64,000 nucleotides of DNA, taken from NCBI GenBank assembly GCA_964455395.1, contig CAYVWB010000007.1:1-64000 (forward strand). Direction: 5' to 3'. Below, one piece after another: positions 1 through 9,639 of this stretch. The translations under genes were made by a program, and so were the position numbers. Under the pieces are notes generated by a model. It saw only the letters and a program-made list of their open reading frames with translations. It was not told the origin of the DNA and did not search any database. Origin of the DNA: CAYVWB01 sp964455395 (lineage in GTDB: Bacteria; Desulfobacterota; Desulfovibrionia; Desulfovibrionales; Desulfovibrionaceae). Numbering within the stretch: the first letter of the stretch is position 1; the number at the start of each line of letters is the position of its first letter.

Positions 1-1205
<1,205 letters not shown>

Positions 1206-1508
1206 ACCCCATCCACCACGCCTTTCCCCGTGATGCGCGCTCATCCGCCGCGCCTTTCCCCGTGATGCGCTGCGAGTCAAGCTTCAGGGTCCGGCCGCCC
1301 CAAGCACCGCGCCATTCGTCTTTCGTGTCTGCCGCAGGTCCCCACGCCGCCGTCCGGATCGCTCTCGCATGAAGGAGATCGCATTTATTCACGCGTCCCC
1401 CTTCCTTCTCCTGACGTCCTGTGGCATGGTGATGGTGATAACGTTCTTCACCACCGGCGTGCGTCCAGGACCTCCTCGACGCGCCCCAAGCACAGCCGCG
1501 AGCACGCC
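1206..1508. other. Gap without a supported gene
   Basis: 303 bases between the kinase stop and the amidohydrolase. They hold a 20-base direct repeat (listed separately) and probably the amidohydrolase promoter. No RNA gene or convincing terminator is seen. A short ATG frame at 1369 runs into the amidohydrolase out of frame and has no coding character. Confidence 0.5.
1219..1270. repeat. Pair of 20-bp direct repeats
   Basis: The sequence CGCCTTTCCCCGTGATGCGC occurs at 1219-1238 and again, identical, at 1251-1270, 32 bases apart. It begins 13 bases after the kinase stop codon. It could be a slipped duplication or a protein or attachment site; nothing nearby settles which. Confidence 0.85.
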
Positions 1509-2924
1509 ATGCCTCGATCCCCGTTCCCCATCCCCACCCGCGACCTGGGTGGCGACACCGGTTCCGCCCTGCCCCGCACCACACGCCAGCGCGCCCTGGC
1601 GGCGCATCTTTCGGATCTGGGGGAACAGCTCTCCCGCCGCCAAGGCGTGAGCCGCCGCCAATTCTTCGGGTGCGCCGCAGGCATGGCCGCCGCCTTTGTG
1701 GCCATGAACCAGACCTTCGGGCCGATCTTCGAAGCGGACATCGCCGAAGCCGCGGATTTCGAACGTGCAGAGGAACGCGCCGAGCGCCTGCGGGGGCAGT
1801 TCATCATGGACATGCACACCCACTTCCTGCGCGACGACACCCGCCTGGAAGGCTTCGTACGGTTGCGGGAAATGGCGCGGGATCGCGGTTGGAACCCGGC
1901 CCTGGCGGACGAGGAACAAAGCCTGGACGACCTCAAATTCCGCAGCTATCTTGAAGAGATATACCTTGAGAGCGACACCACCCTGGCGTGCCTGAGCTCC
2001 AGCCCCTCCGAAGTGGAGCAAGACTGGTTTTTGACCAACGACCAGCTCGCTCACGCCCGCGCCACCATCAACGCCGTGGCCGGCGCGCGCCGCAGCTTCT
2101 GTCACGCCATCTTCGCTCCCGGCTACGACAAGTGGATGGAGGAGGTGGATTACGCCATCGAGACGCTCAAGCCCGACTCCTTCAAGGGCTACACCATCGG
2201 CGACAACACGCACAAGGACCTCTCCACCCACCCTTGGCGGCTGGACGACGAAGCCCTCGTCTACCCGGCGTATGAAAAGTTTCTCAAGGCCGGCCTCGTC
2301 AATGTCTGCATTCACAAGGGGCTCTTTCCCCCACACGTGGCCGAGCGCTACCCCCATCTGACGCCCTACTGCGATGTCAGCGACGTGGCCCAGGCCGCCA
2401 AGGACTGGCCCCAGCTCAACTTCATCATCTACCACGCAGGCTACCGCTTCGCCGGCGGCGGCGACGCCGAGGACGCGTGGCGCCAGTTCCAGAAGACCGG
2501 CCGCATCGAGTGGGTGACAGACTTGGCGGAGATACCCCGTCGTCATGGCGTGAAGAACGTCTACGCAGACATCGGCCAGACCTTCGCGCAGACGGTCATC
2601 GCAGAGCCGCGGCTGGCGGCGGCCATCCTCGGCCAACTCATCCAGGGCCTGGGCGACGACCACGTCTGCTGGGGGACGGACGCCGTCTGGACCGGTCCGC
2701 CCCAGTGGCAGATCGAGGCCTTGCGCCGTCTGGAGATTCCCGAGTCCATGCGCGAGGCCCACGGCTTCGCGCCCCTCGGCGAGGCGGACGGCCCCGTCAA
2801 ACGCCGCATCTTCGGCGAGAACAACGCCCGCCTCTACGACGTGGATATCGCCACGACTCTGGCGCAGACGCAGACGGACAGCTTCGCAGCCATGAAGTCC
2901 CGCCACGAGCTTGCGCTGGCGTGA
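1509..2924 (+). CDS. Tat-exported amidohydrolase-family (TIM-barrel) protein
   Basis: 471 residues. The N-terminus has a twin-arginine signature (SRRQFF, residues 48-53) followed by an Ala/Gly-rich hydrophobic stretch, so export as a folded metalloenzyme is likely. The Tat region lies further from the Met than usual, so an internal start cannot be excluded. The mature part begins with MDMHTHF (His103 and His105), the HxH metal pair typical of amidohydrolase_2-type barrels. A late WGTDAVW segment (about residue 390) supplies the family Asp. Relatives include decarboxylases and hydrolases; the substrate is unknown. It is convergent with the flavoprotein gene 49 bases downstream. Confidence 0.8.
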   Translation: MPRSPFPIPTRDLGGDTGSALPRTTRQRALAAHLSDLGEQLSRRQGVSRRQFFGCAAGMAAAFVAMNQTFGPIFEADIAEAADFERAEERAERLRGQFIMDMHTHFLRDDTRLEGFVRLREMARDRGWNPALADEEQSLDDLKFRSYLEEIYLESDTTLACLSSSPSEVEQDWFLTNDQLAHARATINAVAGARRSFCHAIFAPGYDKWMEEVDYAIETLKPDSFKGYTIGDNTHKDLSTHPWRLDDEALVYPAYEKFLKAGLVNVCIHKGLFPPHVAERYPHLTPYCDVSDVAQAAKDWPQLNFIIYHAGYRFAGGGDAEDAWRQFQKTGRIEWVTDLAEIPRRHGVKNVYADIGQTFAQTVIAEPRLAAAILGQLIQGLGDDHVCWGTDAVWTGPPQWQIEALRRLEIPESMREAHGFAPLGEADGPVKRRIFGENNARLYDVDIATTLAQTQTDSFAAMKSRHELALA

Positions 2925-2973
2925 GAAGGGCGAGCGCGGTTCGACCGCTCACGAGCTCGCCGGCGCCGAGCGA

Positions 2974-3567
2974 CTATTCCGCCACCGCCGCCGCCAGCCT
3001 GCGGCCCGCAGCGCAGGCCTGCTCCAATACGTCCGGATGGTTGGCGACCACGCCCCGGTCGAACACCCCGAGCACCGCGATTTCATCAACAATCTCGAAC
3101 CCTAGCGCTTCCAGCGGCAGGCGCATCGCCTCCAGCGTGAAGCCCATGTCCCGTTTGTGCGCCTGCTCGGCCACCGCGCCGATAACCGCCTTCCTGCCCT
3201 GCCCCGCCAACCGGCTGGACCACCCCCGAGGCCGCTCGTCGTTGAAGTCGTAAAAACAGTAGAGTCGGTCGATGAAAGCCTTCATCCACGCTGTGACATT
3301 GTAGTTGTGCACGGGTGAGACGAGCGCGAGCCCCCGCGAGGCCACCAGCTTGGGGTAGAGCACGGTCACGCCGTCGACGAACCGCGTGCAGATCTTGTCC
3401 TTGCGGCACTTTTCGCAGCCCACGCATGGCTCATAGACGTGGTCACGGAGATGCGTCGTCTCGACAGCAACGCCGAGGTCCTTCGCGGCGGTCAGCAGCG
3501 TCGCCAACAAGGTATGGGAATTGCCGGATTTTCGAGGACTTCCTTCGACGCCGAGGATCGTACGCAT
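2974..3567 (-). CDS. Iron-sulfur flavoprotein (Isf-type, flavodoxin fold)
   Basis: 197 residues. The start at 3567 is chosen because CAGGAGCGC stands just upstream and the protein then begins directly with the flavodoxin-like fold. The FMN phosphate-binding loop is GSPRKSGNSH (residues 9-18). Cys48, Cys51, Cys54 and Cys60 form CX2CX2CX5C, the compact motif known from the archaeal iron-sulfur flavoprotein Isf, where it binds a [4Fe-4S] cluster beside FMN. Such proteins pass electrons from ferredoxin to O2, peroxide or other acceptors and are common in anaerobes. An NADPH-dependent FMN reductase is the alternative, but the four-Cys motif favours Isf. Confidence 0.85.
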   Translation of the reverse strand: MRTILGVEGSPRKSGNSHTLLATLLTAAKDLGVAVETTHLRDHVYEPCVGCEKCRKDKICTRFVDGVTVLYPKLVASRGLALVSPVHNYNVTAWMKAFIDRLYCFYDFNDERPRGWSSRLAGQGRKAVIGAVAEQAHKRDMGFTLEAMRLPLEALGFEIVDEIAVLGVFDRGVVANHPDVLEQACAAGRRLAAAVAE

Positions 3568-3716
3568 ACGCGCTCCTGCTGGTTGACCTGCCAAAAATTT
3601 CCTGAGGGAGCCGGCGCAGGGTGGAGACACGGGAACGATTCGCGATGGGCCTGGTCATGCGGATGGAGCCGCCACTGCCGGCGGCCGGGTCGCCCACCAG
3701 CCCACGGCGTTCTCTT

Positions 3717-4595
3717 TCAGGAGGAAAGCTCTTGACGCGCCCGGGCCAATTCCACCGCCTCGGATTCCACCACGCCCTGGTCCGCCGTCTCCCTGAATAC
3801 GGTGACGGCGACCGGCTGCGCCATGGGGAAAAAGTAGGCGGCGACGACGCATCCCGGACCTTGCCCGGTATGGCCCCAGCATGGCAAGGCCTGCTCCCCA
3901 TTGACCATGAGCCCCAAGCCATAGCCAGGTTGCTTCCACGGCCTTTCCCCCACGTCGACATCGAGCCGCAGGGGCGTGCGCATCATCGCGAAGGTGTCCG
4001 CGCCCACCAGCGCGCCGCGAGTGAGGGCCCAGAGGAACCGGGCCGCCGCCGTCAAAGGACCCACCACCAGGCCGTGGTAGACCCACCCCGGGTGGTAGCC
4101 AGCAAGCGCTTCGACGTGGGCTTTCGCCAAATCGCCTGGAGTTGCGGCCACTTGAGCATCCTCGACGCCCAGTGGCGCAAACACCAGGCGCTGCAGCGCC
4201 TCCCCCAGGTTCTGGCGCGTCACGCGTTCAATCTCGGCGCGCACCAGGGCGTAGCCGATGTTCGAATAGCGCCATCCCGCGCCCGGCTCGAAAAGAAGCC
4301 GGTCAGCCTCACTTTTGCGCCACAACTCGTCGAAGGACCATGGCGTCTCCGCCCGGCGCACGGCGTCATGGTAGGCGGCGAGGCCGCCGTAGTCGGGCAA
4401 CCCCGAGGTGTGCTGCAGCAGTTGACGCAGGGTGAACGGTCGGTTCTCGAGGGGGACGTCGAGCGACATTCGCCCTTGCTCCACCAGAACGAGCGCCGCC
4501 GTGGCGATCACGGTCTTGGTGACGCTCCACCACGGCGCGGGGACGTCGCCGCTTTCCAGGGAGAGCGCGCCATCGTAGACGACGGCGCGACGCAT
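3717..4595 (-). CDS. Serine hydrolase of the beta-lactamase/DD-peptidase family, cytoplasmic
   Basis: 292 residues from ATG 4595, five bases after the maf stop, so the two are probably co-transcribed and coupled. A longer upstream frame exists but runs inside maf and looks non-coding. The class C-type catalytic set is present: SVTK (Ser24, Lys27), YSN (Tyr110-Asn112) and HTG (His242-Gly244). No signal peptide or membrane segment is visible, so it is more likely an esterase or peptidase-like enzyme than a resistance beta-lactamase. The substrate is unknown. The 3' end is convergent with the flavoprotein gene region. Confidence 0.83.
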   Translation of the reverse strand: MRRAVVYDGALSLESGDVPAPWWSVTKTVIATAALVLVEQGRMSLDVPLENRPFTLRQLLQHTSGLPDYGGLAAYHDAVRRAETPWSFDELWRKSEADRLLFEPGAGWRYSNIGYALVRAEIERVTRQNLGEALQRLVFAPLGVEDAQVAATPGDLAKAHVEALAGYHPGWVYHGLVVGPLTAAARFLWALTRGALVGADTFAMMRTPLRLDVDVGERPWKQPGYGLGLMVNGEQALPCWGHTGQGPGCVVAAYFFPMAQPVAVTVFRETADQGVVESEAVELARARQELSS

Positions 4596-4600
4596 GCGGT

Positions 4601-5251
4601 TCAGCCCTTCGCCGCGCCGGGCTGCAGAGACCGCAAAGCTGCGCACACCTCGGCCAGGGGCAAGCCGATGACGTTGGTGTACGACCCCTCCAGCCGCGCC
4701 ACCAAAGCGCCTCCGGCCCCCTGCACGGCGTAGGCGCCGGCCTTGTCCAACGGCTCCTTGGTGGCCACGTAGCGCTCCAGCACGTCCCGGGGCGTCAGGT
4801 TCATGGCGACCGTGGTCGTTTCGGAAAAGAGGCGGGTTTCCTTGCCCAACAGCAAGCAGCACCCTGTGGTCACGTGATGCATGCGCACGCCGGCTTCGCG
4901 TTCCGCCGGGGTGGCGCGATCCTCGCCGCACAGGGCCGCGAGCATGGCCAGCGCGTGGGAAGCGTCTTCCGGCTTGCCAAGAATCCGACGCCCCACCGCC
5001 ACCACGGTGTCCGCCGCCAGGATGGGCGGCCCGTGCACGCGGCGCGCCACATCACGGGCTTTGAGGGAGGCCATGCGCACGGCGTAGTCCTCCGGGCTCT
5101 CGCTGCGCTCGGGCGGCGGCTCCTCCATGGTGGAAGCGACCACCTTGAACACGAGCCCCACGCGGGCCAGCAACTGGCGACGGCGGGGGGATCCCGAGGC
5201 CAGGATGAAAGGCGGCAACGGGCCGAACATGGTCATCACGCGCTTGTTCAT
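4601..5251 (-). CDS. maf: Maf nucleotide pyrophosphatase (YhdE-like dTTP/UTP type)
   Basis: 216 residues. ATG 5251 has AGGGAG upstream; the frame stays open further but without coding signs. Family motifs are ASGSPRRRQLL (residues 18-28), the ADTVVAVGRRILGKPED segment with Asp81, DKAGAYAVQG (169-178) and GSYTNVIGLPL near the end. The AGAYAVQG version is that of dTTP/UTP-hydrolysing Maf proteins rather than the YceF m7GTP type. Maf removes non-canonical or excess nucleotides. An insert of roughly a dozen residues after LCGEDR (about 108-125) lies where most relatives have a short loop. Confidence 0.93.
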   Translation of the reverse strand: MNKRVMTMFGPLPPFILASGSPRRRQLLARVGLVFKVVASTMEEPPPERSESPEDYAVRMASLKARDVARRVHGPPILAADTVVAVGRRILGKPEDASHALAMLAALCGEDRATPAEREAGVRMHHVTTGCCLLLGKETRLFSETTTVAMNLTPRDVLERYVATKEPLDKAGAYAVQGAGGALVARLEGSYTNVIGLPLAEVCAALRSLQPGAAKG

Positions 5252-5371
5252 GGACAACTCCCTGAGCCCATAGTACCCGCCTTGGGGGACGGCGTCACCC
5301 CTTCGCACGCATGCTCCGCGATGCTTTTTGCAGACGACGACGGCGCTGCCTGGAACGTATGCGTCGGGGGG

Positions 5372-5387
5372 TGGCCCTAAGTCTGCG
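5372..5387 (+). promoter_or_regulatory. Possible sigma-54 promoter upstream of the flgM pair
   Basis: TGGCCCTAAGTCTGCG has GG and GC elements at the -24/-12 spacing (ten bases between them). It matches TGGC and TGC but not the second T of TTGC. It is 127 bases before the GTG of the next gene. Sigma-54 control is common for flagellar genes, but one short match is weak evidence. Confidence 0.35.
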
Positions 5388-5460
5388 CGCACACGGCGGA
5401 AAAGCGAAGCCCCTTCGTTAAACCGCTGGTATCGTGAGAGATAAAACTTACGGAAAAACC

Positions 5461-5488
5461 TAAAGACTCTCACCCAAACGGACGATAG
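5461..5488 (+). promoter_or_regulatory. Possible sigma-28 (FliA) promoter of the flgM pair
   Basis: TAAAG at 5461-5465 and GACGATAG at 5481-5488 resemble the FliA elements TAAA and GCCGATAA with a spacer one base longer than the usual. Transcription would begin just before the ribosome site AAGGAG (5498-5503). FliA control of flgM is known in enterics, which makes the position sensible. Confidence 0.42.
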
Positions 5489-5513
5489 GAGTGATTGAAG
5501 GAGAAAAACCATC

Positions 5514-5927
5514 GTGACCACCCGATCGTTCTACATGCGCAACATGCTGCGCGGCTACGACAAACAGCTGGTGACCGCGCGTCGGCTCGCGCGTCACCGT
5601 CGCGCGCTTGCGGCGGTGGAGCCGCACGAGCCGGAGATCCCGCGTGAGGTCAAGCGTCGTCAGCTCGTGGAACGGGTCGCGAAGGAAATCGTCGAAAACC
5701 TCATCATCGTGGGGAGCGACAACCCCTTGGTGCAGGAGATTCATGACCGCCTCAACAAGGAATTCGGCATGGAGCTTGTCTTCACCTTCCCCCCCACGGA
5801 ACAGGACTTGCAAATCTACAAGATTGCACATGGCCGGGAAACCGAGGTCACGTCCGAAGAGAAAATTCGCATCCTGAACCGCCTCTGGCAGGTGACCCTG
5901 GACAAAGTGAACGAGACCATGCTCTAA
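5514..5927 (+). CDS. DVU0524-type FlgM-associated protein
   Basis: 137 residues starting at GTG 5514, chosen for AAGGAG ten bases upstream. The N-terminus is rich in Arg, Tyr and His; the middle (VERVAKEIVENLIIVGSDNPLVQEI) reads as helical, and the C-terminal third is acidic. No signal or membrane segment is visible. A protein of this kind precedes flgM in Desulfovibrio (DVU0524 in D. vulgaris), and it is followed here by flgM after 26 bases. A role with FlgM in sigma-28 control is inferred from position only. Confidence 0.85.
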   Translation: MTTRSFYMRNMLRGYDKQLVTARRLARHRRALAAVEPHEPEIPREVKRRQLVERVAKEIVENLIIVGSDNPLVQEIHDRLNKEFGMELVFTFPPTEQDLQIYKIAHGRETEVTSEEKIRILNRLWQVTLDKVNETML

Positions 5928-5953
5928 TGCACGTCTCCCCAGGGAGGTAGCTT

Positions 5954-6265
5954 ATGGATATCAAGAAAGTCATCGCAGGTTTGGGCCCCTACGAGCAGTC
6001 CCGTCTCGAAAAGACGCAGGCGGAGGAGGCCAAGGCGCGCCGCTCCAGCAAGCAGCACGCTGCGCCCGCCGCCGGGGACAAGGTCTCCGTCTCCAGCGAC
6101 GCCATGCTCCGCGCGGAAGCGCATACCCATGCGTCCTCTGCGGAGGACATCCGTCGCGAGAAAGTGGCGGCCATCAAGGCGCAGATCGCCAACGGGGAGT
6201 ACCAGATGAACACGCGCAAGATCGCGGAGAACATCGTCAAGGACGATCTGGACTTCTTCAGCTGA
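5954..6265 (+). CDS. flgM: FlgM, anti-sigma-28 factor
   Basis: 103 residues with a strong AGGGAGG site. The C-terminal part (VAAIKAQIANGEYQMNTRKIAENIVKDD... region, about 65-100) is the FliA-binding region; the N-terminal half is polar and low in order, as expected for FlgM. It holds FliA inactive until the hook is finished, then leaves through the flagellar export gate. It is the last gene of a two-gene unit ending in a strong terminator. Confidence 0.93.
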   Translation: MDIKKVIAGLGPYEQSRLEKTQAEEAKARRSSKQHAAPAAGDKVSVSSDAMLRAEAHTHASSAEDIRREKVAAIKAQIANGEYQMNTRKIAENIVKDDLDFFS

Positions 6266-6322
6266 GCAGAAGCCTTTCCGGCCCCCTGCGCGCCGTCGTC
6301 TTCCTGTGGCTTGCATTGCATG

Positions 6323-6349
6323 GCCCCGCCCTCACCGGCGGGGCTTTTT
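6323..6349 (+). terminator. Rho-independent terminator after flgM
   Basis: An 8-bp perfect stem (GCCCCGCC / GGCGGGGC, 6323-6330 with 6337-6344), a 6-base loop and TTTTT. It ends 58 bases after flgM. Confidence 0.93.
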
Positions 6350-6449
6350 CTCGCGCGCGACGTCTCCCTTTCTCCGCCCTCCCCCATAGCCATCACCCGC
6401 AGGCTGTGCTATGCTTGAAGGCGCGCACGCTTGCGCTTACAGGACGCCA

Positions 6450-8126
6450 ATGCACCAGAATCACCTGCTCAAGTTCACTTCCCTGAAGACAGCTCGACGG
6501 CTGCAAGCCGTGCTGCGCGTCTTCTTCAAATACGGCCTGGGCGAGATCACCGAGCTCATCGGACTCAGCAAGCTCCTCCACCGACGGTGTCGCGAGGAAG
6601 CTTGCGAAGTCGCCCAAGAGATGACGATCTGGGAGAAGCTGCGCCACGTCATCGAGGACTTGGGCGCCACCACCATCAAGATCGGTCAGCTCCTCTCCAT
6701 GCGGCCGGATCTGGTGCCCCAGGAGTTCTGCGTGGAGCTGCAGAATCTCCAGGAAGAAGCGCCGCCCGTGCCCTTCGAAGAGATCAAGCGCGAGGTGGAG
6801 ACCTCCCTCCGCAAGCCTCTGGCGCAGGTCTTCGACTATTTCGAGCGCAAGCCCATCGCTTCCGCCTCGCTCTCCCAAGTGCACAAGGCCGTGCTCAAGG
6901 AAACGGGCGAGACCGTAGCCGTGAAAGTGAAGCGGCCCCATGTGGAAGACACCATCGAAGCAGACCTGGAGGTGATGGCGTACTTGGCCTCCTTGGCGCA
7001 CGATCGCGTCTTTTCCCTGAAGCCAGCCAACCTGCCGGACGTGGTCAGCGAAGTCCGCAAAGGCCTGACGCGGGAACTGAACTTCCGCAACGAAGCCCGC
7101 AACGCTGCGCTGTTCAACCAGAAATTCGCGGACGACCCCACAGTGCGCGCGCCGGAGCCGATCCCGGCCTACTGCACGGAAGACGTCATCGTCATGGAAT
7201 ACATCCAAGGCGTGCGGCTGGATCGGTTCCAAGGCTCCCACGAACGCCGCGAGCAAATCGCTCAGCGGGGATTGGATCTTGTGGTGGAACAGATTCTGGA
7301 ACACGGCTTCTTCCACGCGGATCCGCATCTGGGCAACCTGAAGATCGACGAGAACGACGCCATCATCCTCTACGACTGGGGCATGGTGGGTCGGTTCACC
7401 GAAGAGATGCGCGCCGCCATCGTGGACTATATCATCGCGGTGGTGAAGCTGGACAGCAAACGCGCTGCCCGCGTGGCTCTGGAGATGGCGACCAAGGTCC
7501 CGCCGAACCTGGATTTCCAACGTTTCCAGACAGACGTCATCTTCGCGCTGGAAAAAGTCCACACCCCGGTGGACCACGGCTTGAACCTCGGCGTCTTCCT
7601 GCTGGACCTCACCAACCTCTGCCGGGGCTACGGCGTCTACCTGCGGTCGGACTACATCCTCATGGCGCGGGCGCTGCTCGCCACGGAATCCGCCGGGCGC
7701 ACCATCTGCCCGGACTTCGACACCGTGGGCGCGCTCAAGCCCGTGGCGCTCAAGTACATCGTCAAGCGCTACTCCCTGCTTTTCTCGGACAAGGACTATC
7801 TGGGCGATGTGGAAGACATGGGCCGCCTGCTGGCGCGCATCCCCAAGCGACTGGACAAGGTCCTGCACATCATGGAGTCCGGCGAGTTCACCTTGGAGAT
7901 GCGGCAAGCAGACTTCCACCGCATGGTGCAGAGCATGGGATCCATCGCAGACCGCATCGCCACCGGCCTCATCGTGGCGAGCCTCATCGTGGGCTCTTCC
8001 CTCGTCTTCAACTCCAACATCGGCCCGAAGCTCTGGGGCCTGCCGCTGTTCGGGCTGGTCGGCTTCAGCCTCAGCGGCCTCTTCGGCGCGTGGCTGCTGC
8101 TGCGCATGGTCATCAGACGCAAGTAG
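6450..8126 (+). CDS. UbiB/ABC1-family atypical protein kinase
   Basis: 558 residues from ATG 6450; an in-frame ATG at 6411 is possible but less likely. The UbiB signature is complete: KIGQ (residues 77-80), an Ala/Ser-rich loop (ASASLSQVHKA) replacing the glycine loop, EYIQGV, HADPHLGN as catalytic loop and YDWGM in place of DFG. Two hydrophobic helices close the protein (about 500-553). The family supports ubiquinone synthesis in proteobacteria, but a sulfate reducer would be expected to use menaquinone, so a role in lipid or quinone handling at the membrane is more cautious. It heads a three-gene run. Confidence 0.9.
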   Translation: MHQNHLLKFTSLKTARRLQAVLRVFFKYGLGEITELIGLSKLLHRRCREEACEVAQEMTIWEKLRHVIEDLGATTIKIGQLLSMRPDLVPQEFCVELQNLQEEAPPVPFEEIKREVETSLRKPLAQVFDYFERKPIASASLSQVHKAVLKETGETVAVKVKRPHVEDTIEADLEVMAYLASLAHDRVFSLKPANLPDVVSEVRKGLTRELNFRNEARNAALFNQKFADDPTVRAPEPIPAYCTEDVIVMEYIQGVRLDRFQGSHERREQIAQRGLDLVVEQILEHGFFHADPHLGNLKIDENDAIILYDWGMVGRFTEEMRAAIVDYIIAVVKLDSKRAARVALEMATKVPPNLDFQRFQTDVIFALEKVHTPVDHGLNLGVFLLDLTNLCRGYGVYLRSDYILMARALLATESAGRTICPDFDTVGALKPVALKYIVKRYSLLFSDKDYLGDVEDMGRLLARIPKRLDKVLHIMESGEFTLEMRQADFHRMVQSMGSIADRIATGLIVASLIVGSSLVFNSNIGPKLWGLPLFGLVGFSLSGLFGAWLLLRMVIRRK

Positions 8127-8183
8127 AGGGACCGGAATCGCGCGGTCCGCAAACAGCGGGGTTCCCGCACTCAGGAGCTGAAT

Positions 8184-8567
8184 ATGCGTAATTTTATGGA
8201 AAGCGGTTTTCTCATCGGCCTCGGCGCCGGCCTGCTCGTGAAGGACTCCGTGGAAGGCTCCCTGGAAGACCTCATGTCCCGCGGCAAACGCGAAATGGCG
8301 GAAGCGCAAGGCCGCAAGGAAACCTTCCTCAAGCAGATAATCGAACAGTTCGACGACTTGAACATCCGCGGCAAGACCGAGGCCTCCAGCGCGCTGAAAG
8401 CTGCAGGCCTCACCCCCTATGAAGAGTTCGAAGCGCTGCAACGGCGAGTGGAGGCGCTGGAAAAGGCCCTGGCGCACGCCACGGGACAGGACGCCAAGAA
8501 GCCATGGCCCGACTCCGCCGTGCAGCCCCCCCATGACGGCGAAAACACCCCCGAGGGCGCAGCGTGA
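8184..8567 (+). CDS. Small helical protein, phasin-like/BMFP-like C-terminal coiled coil
   Basis: 127 residues with AGGAG before the ATG. A short hydrophobic N-terminus (FLIGLGAGLLV) precedes a long charged helix. The segment TPYEEFEALQRRVEALEKALA (about 82-102) resembles the trimerising tail of phasin-like proteins and of UbiK-type BMFP proteins. UbiK is a helper of ubiquinone synthesis, and here the gene follows a UbiB homologue by 57 bases, which may be meaningful. The exact family is not certain. Its stop overlaps the next start (GTGA). Confidence 0.75.
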   Translation: MRNFMESGFLIGLGAGLLVKDSVEGSLEDLMSRGKREMAEAQGRKETFLKQIIEQFDDLNIRGKTEASSALKAAGLTPYEEFEALQRRVEALEKALAHATGQDAKKPWPDSAVQPPHDGENTPEGAA

Positions 8568-9547
8568 GCGGGAAAGTCCTCATCACCGGAGCCACGGGGT
8601 TCATCGGCTACGCTGTGGCCCGCGCCCTGGTCCGGCGCGGCGACAAACCCCGCTGCATGGTGCGACGCATGCGCCGCGGCCTGGTGCTCTCCGGCTTGGA
8701 TGTGGAGATGGTGGTGGCCGACCTGGAGTCCCCGGAAAGCCTCCCGCACGCCGTTGAAGGAGTGGAGACCGTCTACCACTTCGGGGCGCGCGCCACGTTC
8801 GAACCATACGAGGTGCTCAAGCCCTCGCTGGTGGACGGGTCCCGCGCGCTGATGGAAGCCGCAGCCAAAGCCGGCGCCAAGCGATTCGTCTTCGCTTCCA
8901 GCTTGCTCGTCTACGGCAACACCACCACGCCCATCGGCCGGAGCACGCCCCCCGCCCCATTCGTGGAGTATGGCAAGGCGAAAGTGGAAGCGGAGCGGCG
9001 AATGGCCGAAGCCGCCAAGGCGAACGGCGTGTCCTTTGCAGCCGTGCGGTTGCCTCACGTCTACGGCCCGAACGATCTCGTCTTCAGCGACATCGCGCTC
9101 AAGGACAGGGTTCTGAATCCCGGTTCAGGCGACAAGCTTTACGGCCATCTCCATGTGGAAGACGCCGCCCGGGCGCTCATCGCCTGCGGGGACCAGGGGT
9201 TTGATGGCGCTCTCCCTGTGGCGGACGATCACAACGCGAGTTGGCAGGAGTTCTTCGACGTCGTACAGCGTCACTACCCGCGGCTGCGTGTGGTGAACAT
9301 CCCGCCCTGGTTCGCCAAGTGCGGCGCAGCCATGCTGAAGCCTTACCAGTACTTCGTGAACAGGCCGACCCTCTACACCGCGGACGCCGTGCGCAGCTGG
9401 GACGCCTCCTTGCCCGTGGAGCCACGCGTATTATGGCAAGAGCTCGGCATGGAGCCGCTCTATCCTTCCATATACGAAGGCGTTCCCGCAGTGCTGGACG
9501 CATGTGTCAGCCACTGGTGGCGGCCGCCACAACGTGACCACTTGTGA
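8564..9547 (+). CDS. NAD-dependent epimerase/dehydratase (extended SDR)
   Basis: 327 residues from GTG 8564, inside the GTGA overlap with the previous stop, so translation is coupled. Rossmann motif GATGFIG at residues 9-15 and YGKAK (Tyr136, Lys140) as the YxxxK catalytic pair. Overall layout is that of nucleoside-sugar epimerases or 3-beta-hydroxysteroid-dehydrogenase-like enzymes, including those tied to hopanoid lipids. The substrate is not deducible. Position after a UbiB-like gene hints at lipid or quinone metabolism. Confidence 0.85.
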   Translation: MSGKVLITGATGFIGYAVARALVRRGDKPRCMVRRMRRGLVLSGLDVEMVVADLESPESLPHAVEGVETVYHFGARATFEPYEVLKPSLVDGSRALMEAAAKAGAKRFVFASSLLVYGNTTTPIGRSTPPAPFVEYGKAKVEAERRMAEAAKANGVSFAAVRLPHVYGPNDLVFSDIALKDRVLNPGSGDKLYGHLHVEDAARALIACGDQGFDGALPVADDHNASWQEFFDVVQRHYPRLRVVNIPPWFAKCGAAMLKPYQYFVNRPTLYTADAVRSWDASLPVEPRVLWQELGMEPLYPSIYEGVPAVLDACVSHWWRPPQRDHL

Positions 9548-9639
9548 AGACTTCATTCCGTCACACAAAACTTCTGACAGCCGAAGCGAACACTTGTTCA
9601 TCCCTGCTGTCATGGTTTTTGTAAATGGTCATAAGAAAA

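Noticed and set aside
3717..4595. Beta-lactam resistance gene
   Set aside because: The catalytic motifs fit the wider serine hydrolase family, but there is no signal peptide and it is coupled to maf; resistance is not supported.
6393..8534. A 713-codon open frame on the minus strand opposite the UbiB-like gene
   Set aside because: It mirrors a well-supported gene on the other strand and its translation is His/Val/Gln-rich without motifs; this is the usual open antisense frame of GC-rich DNA.
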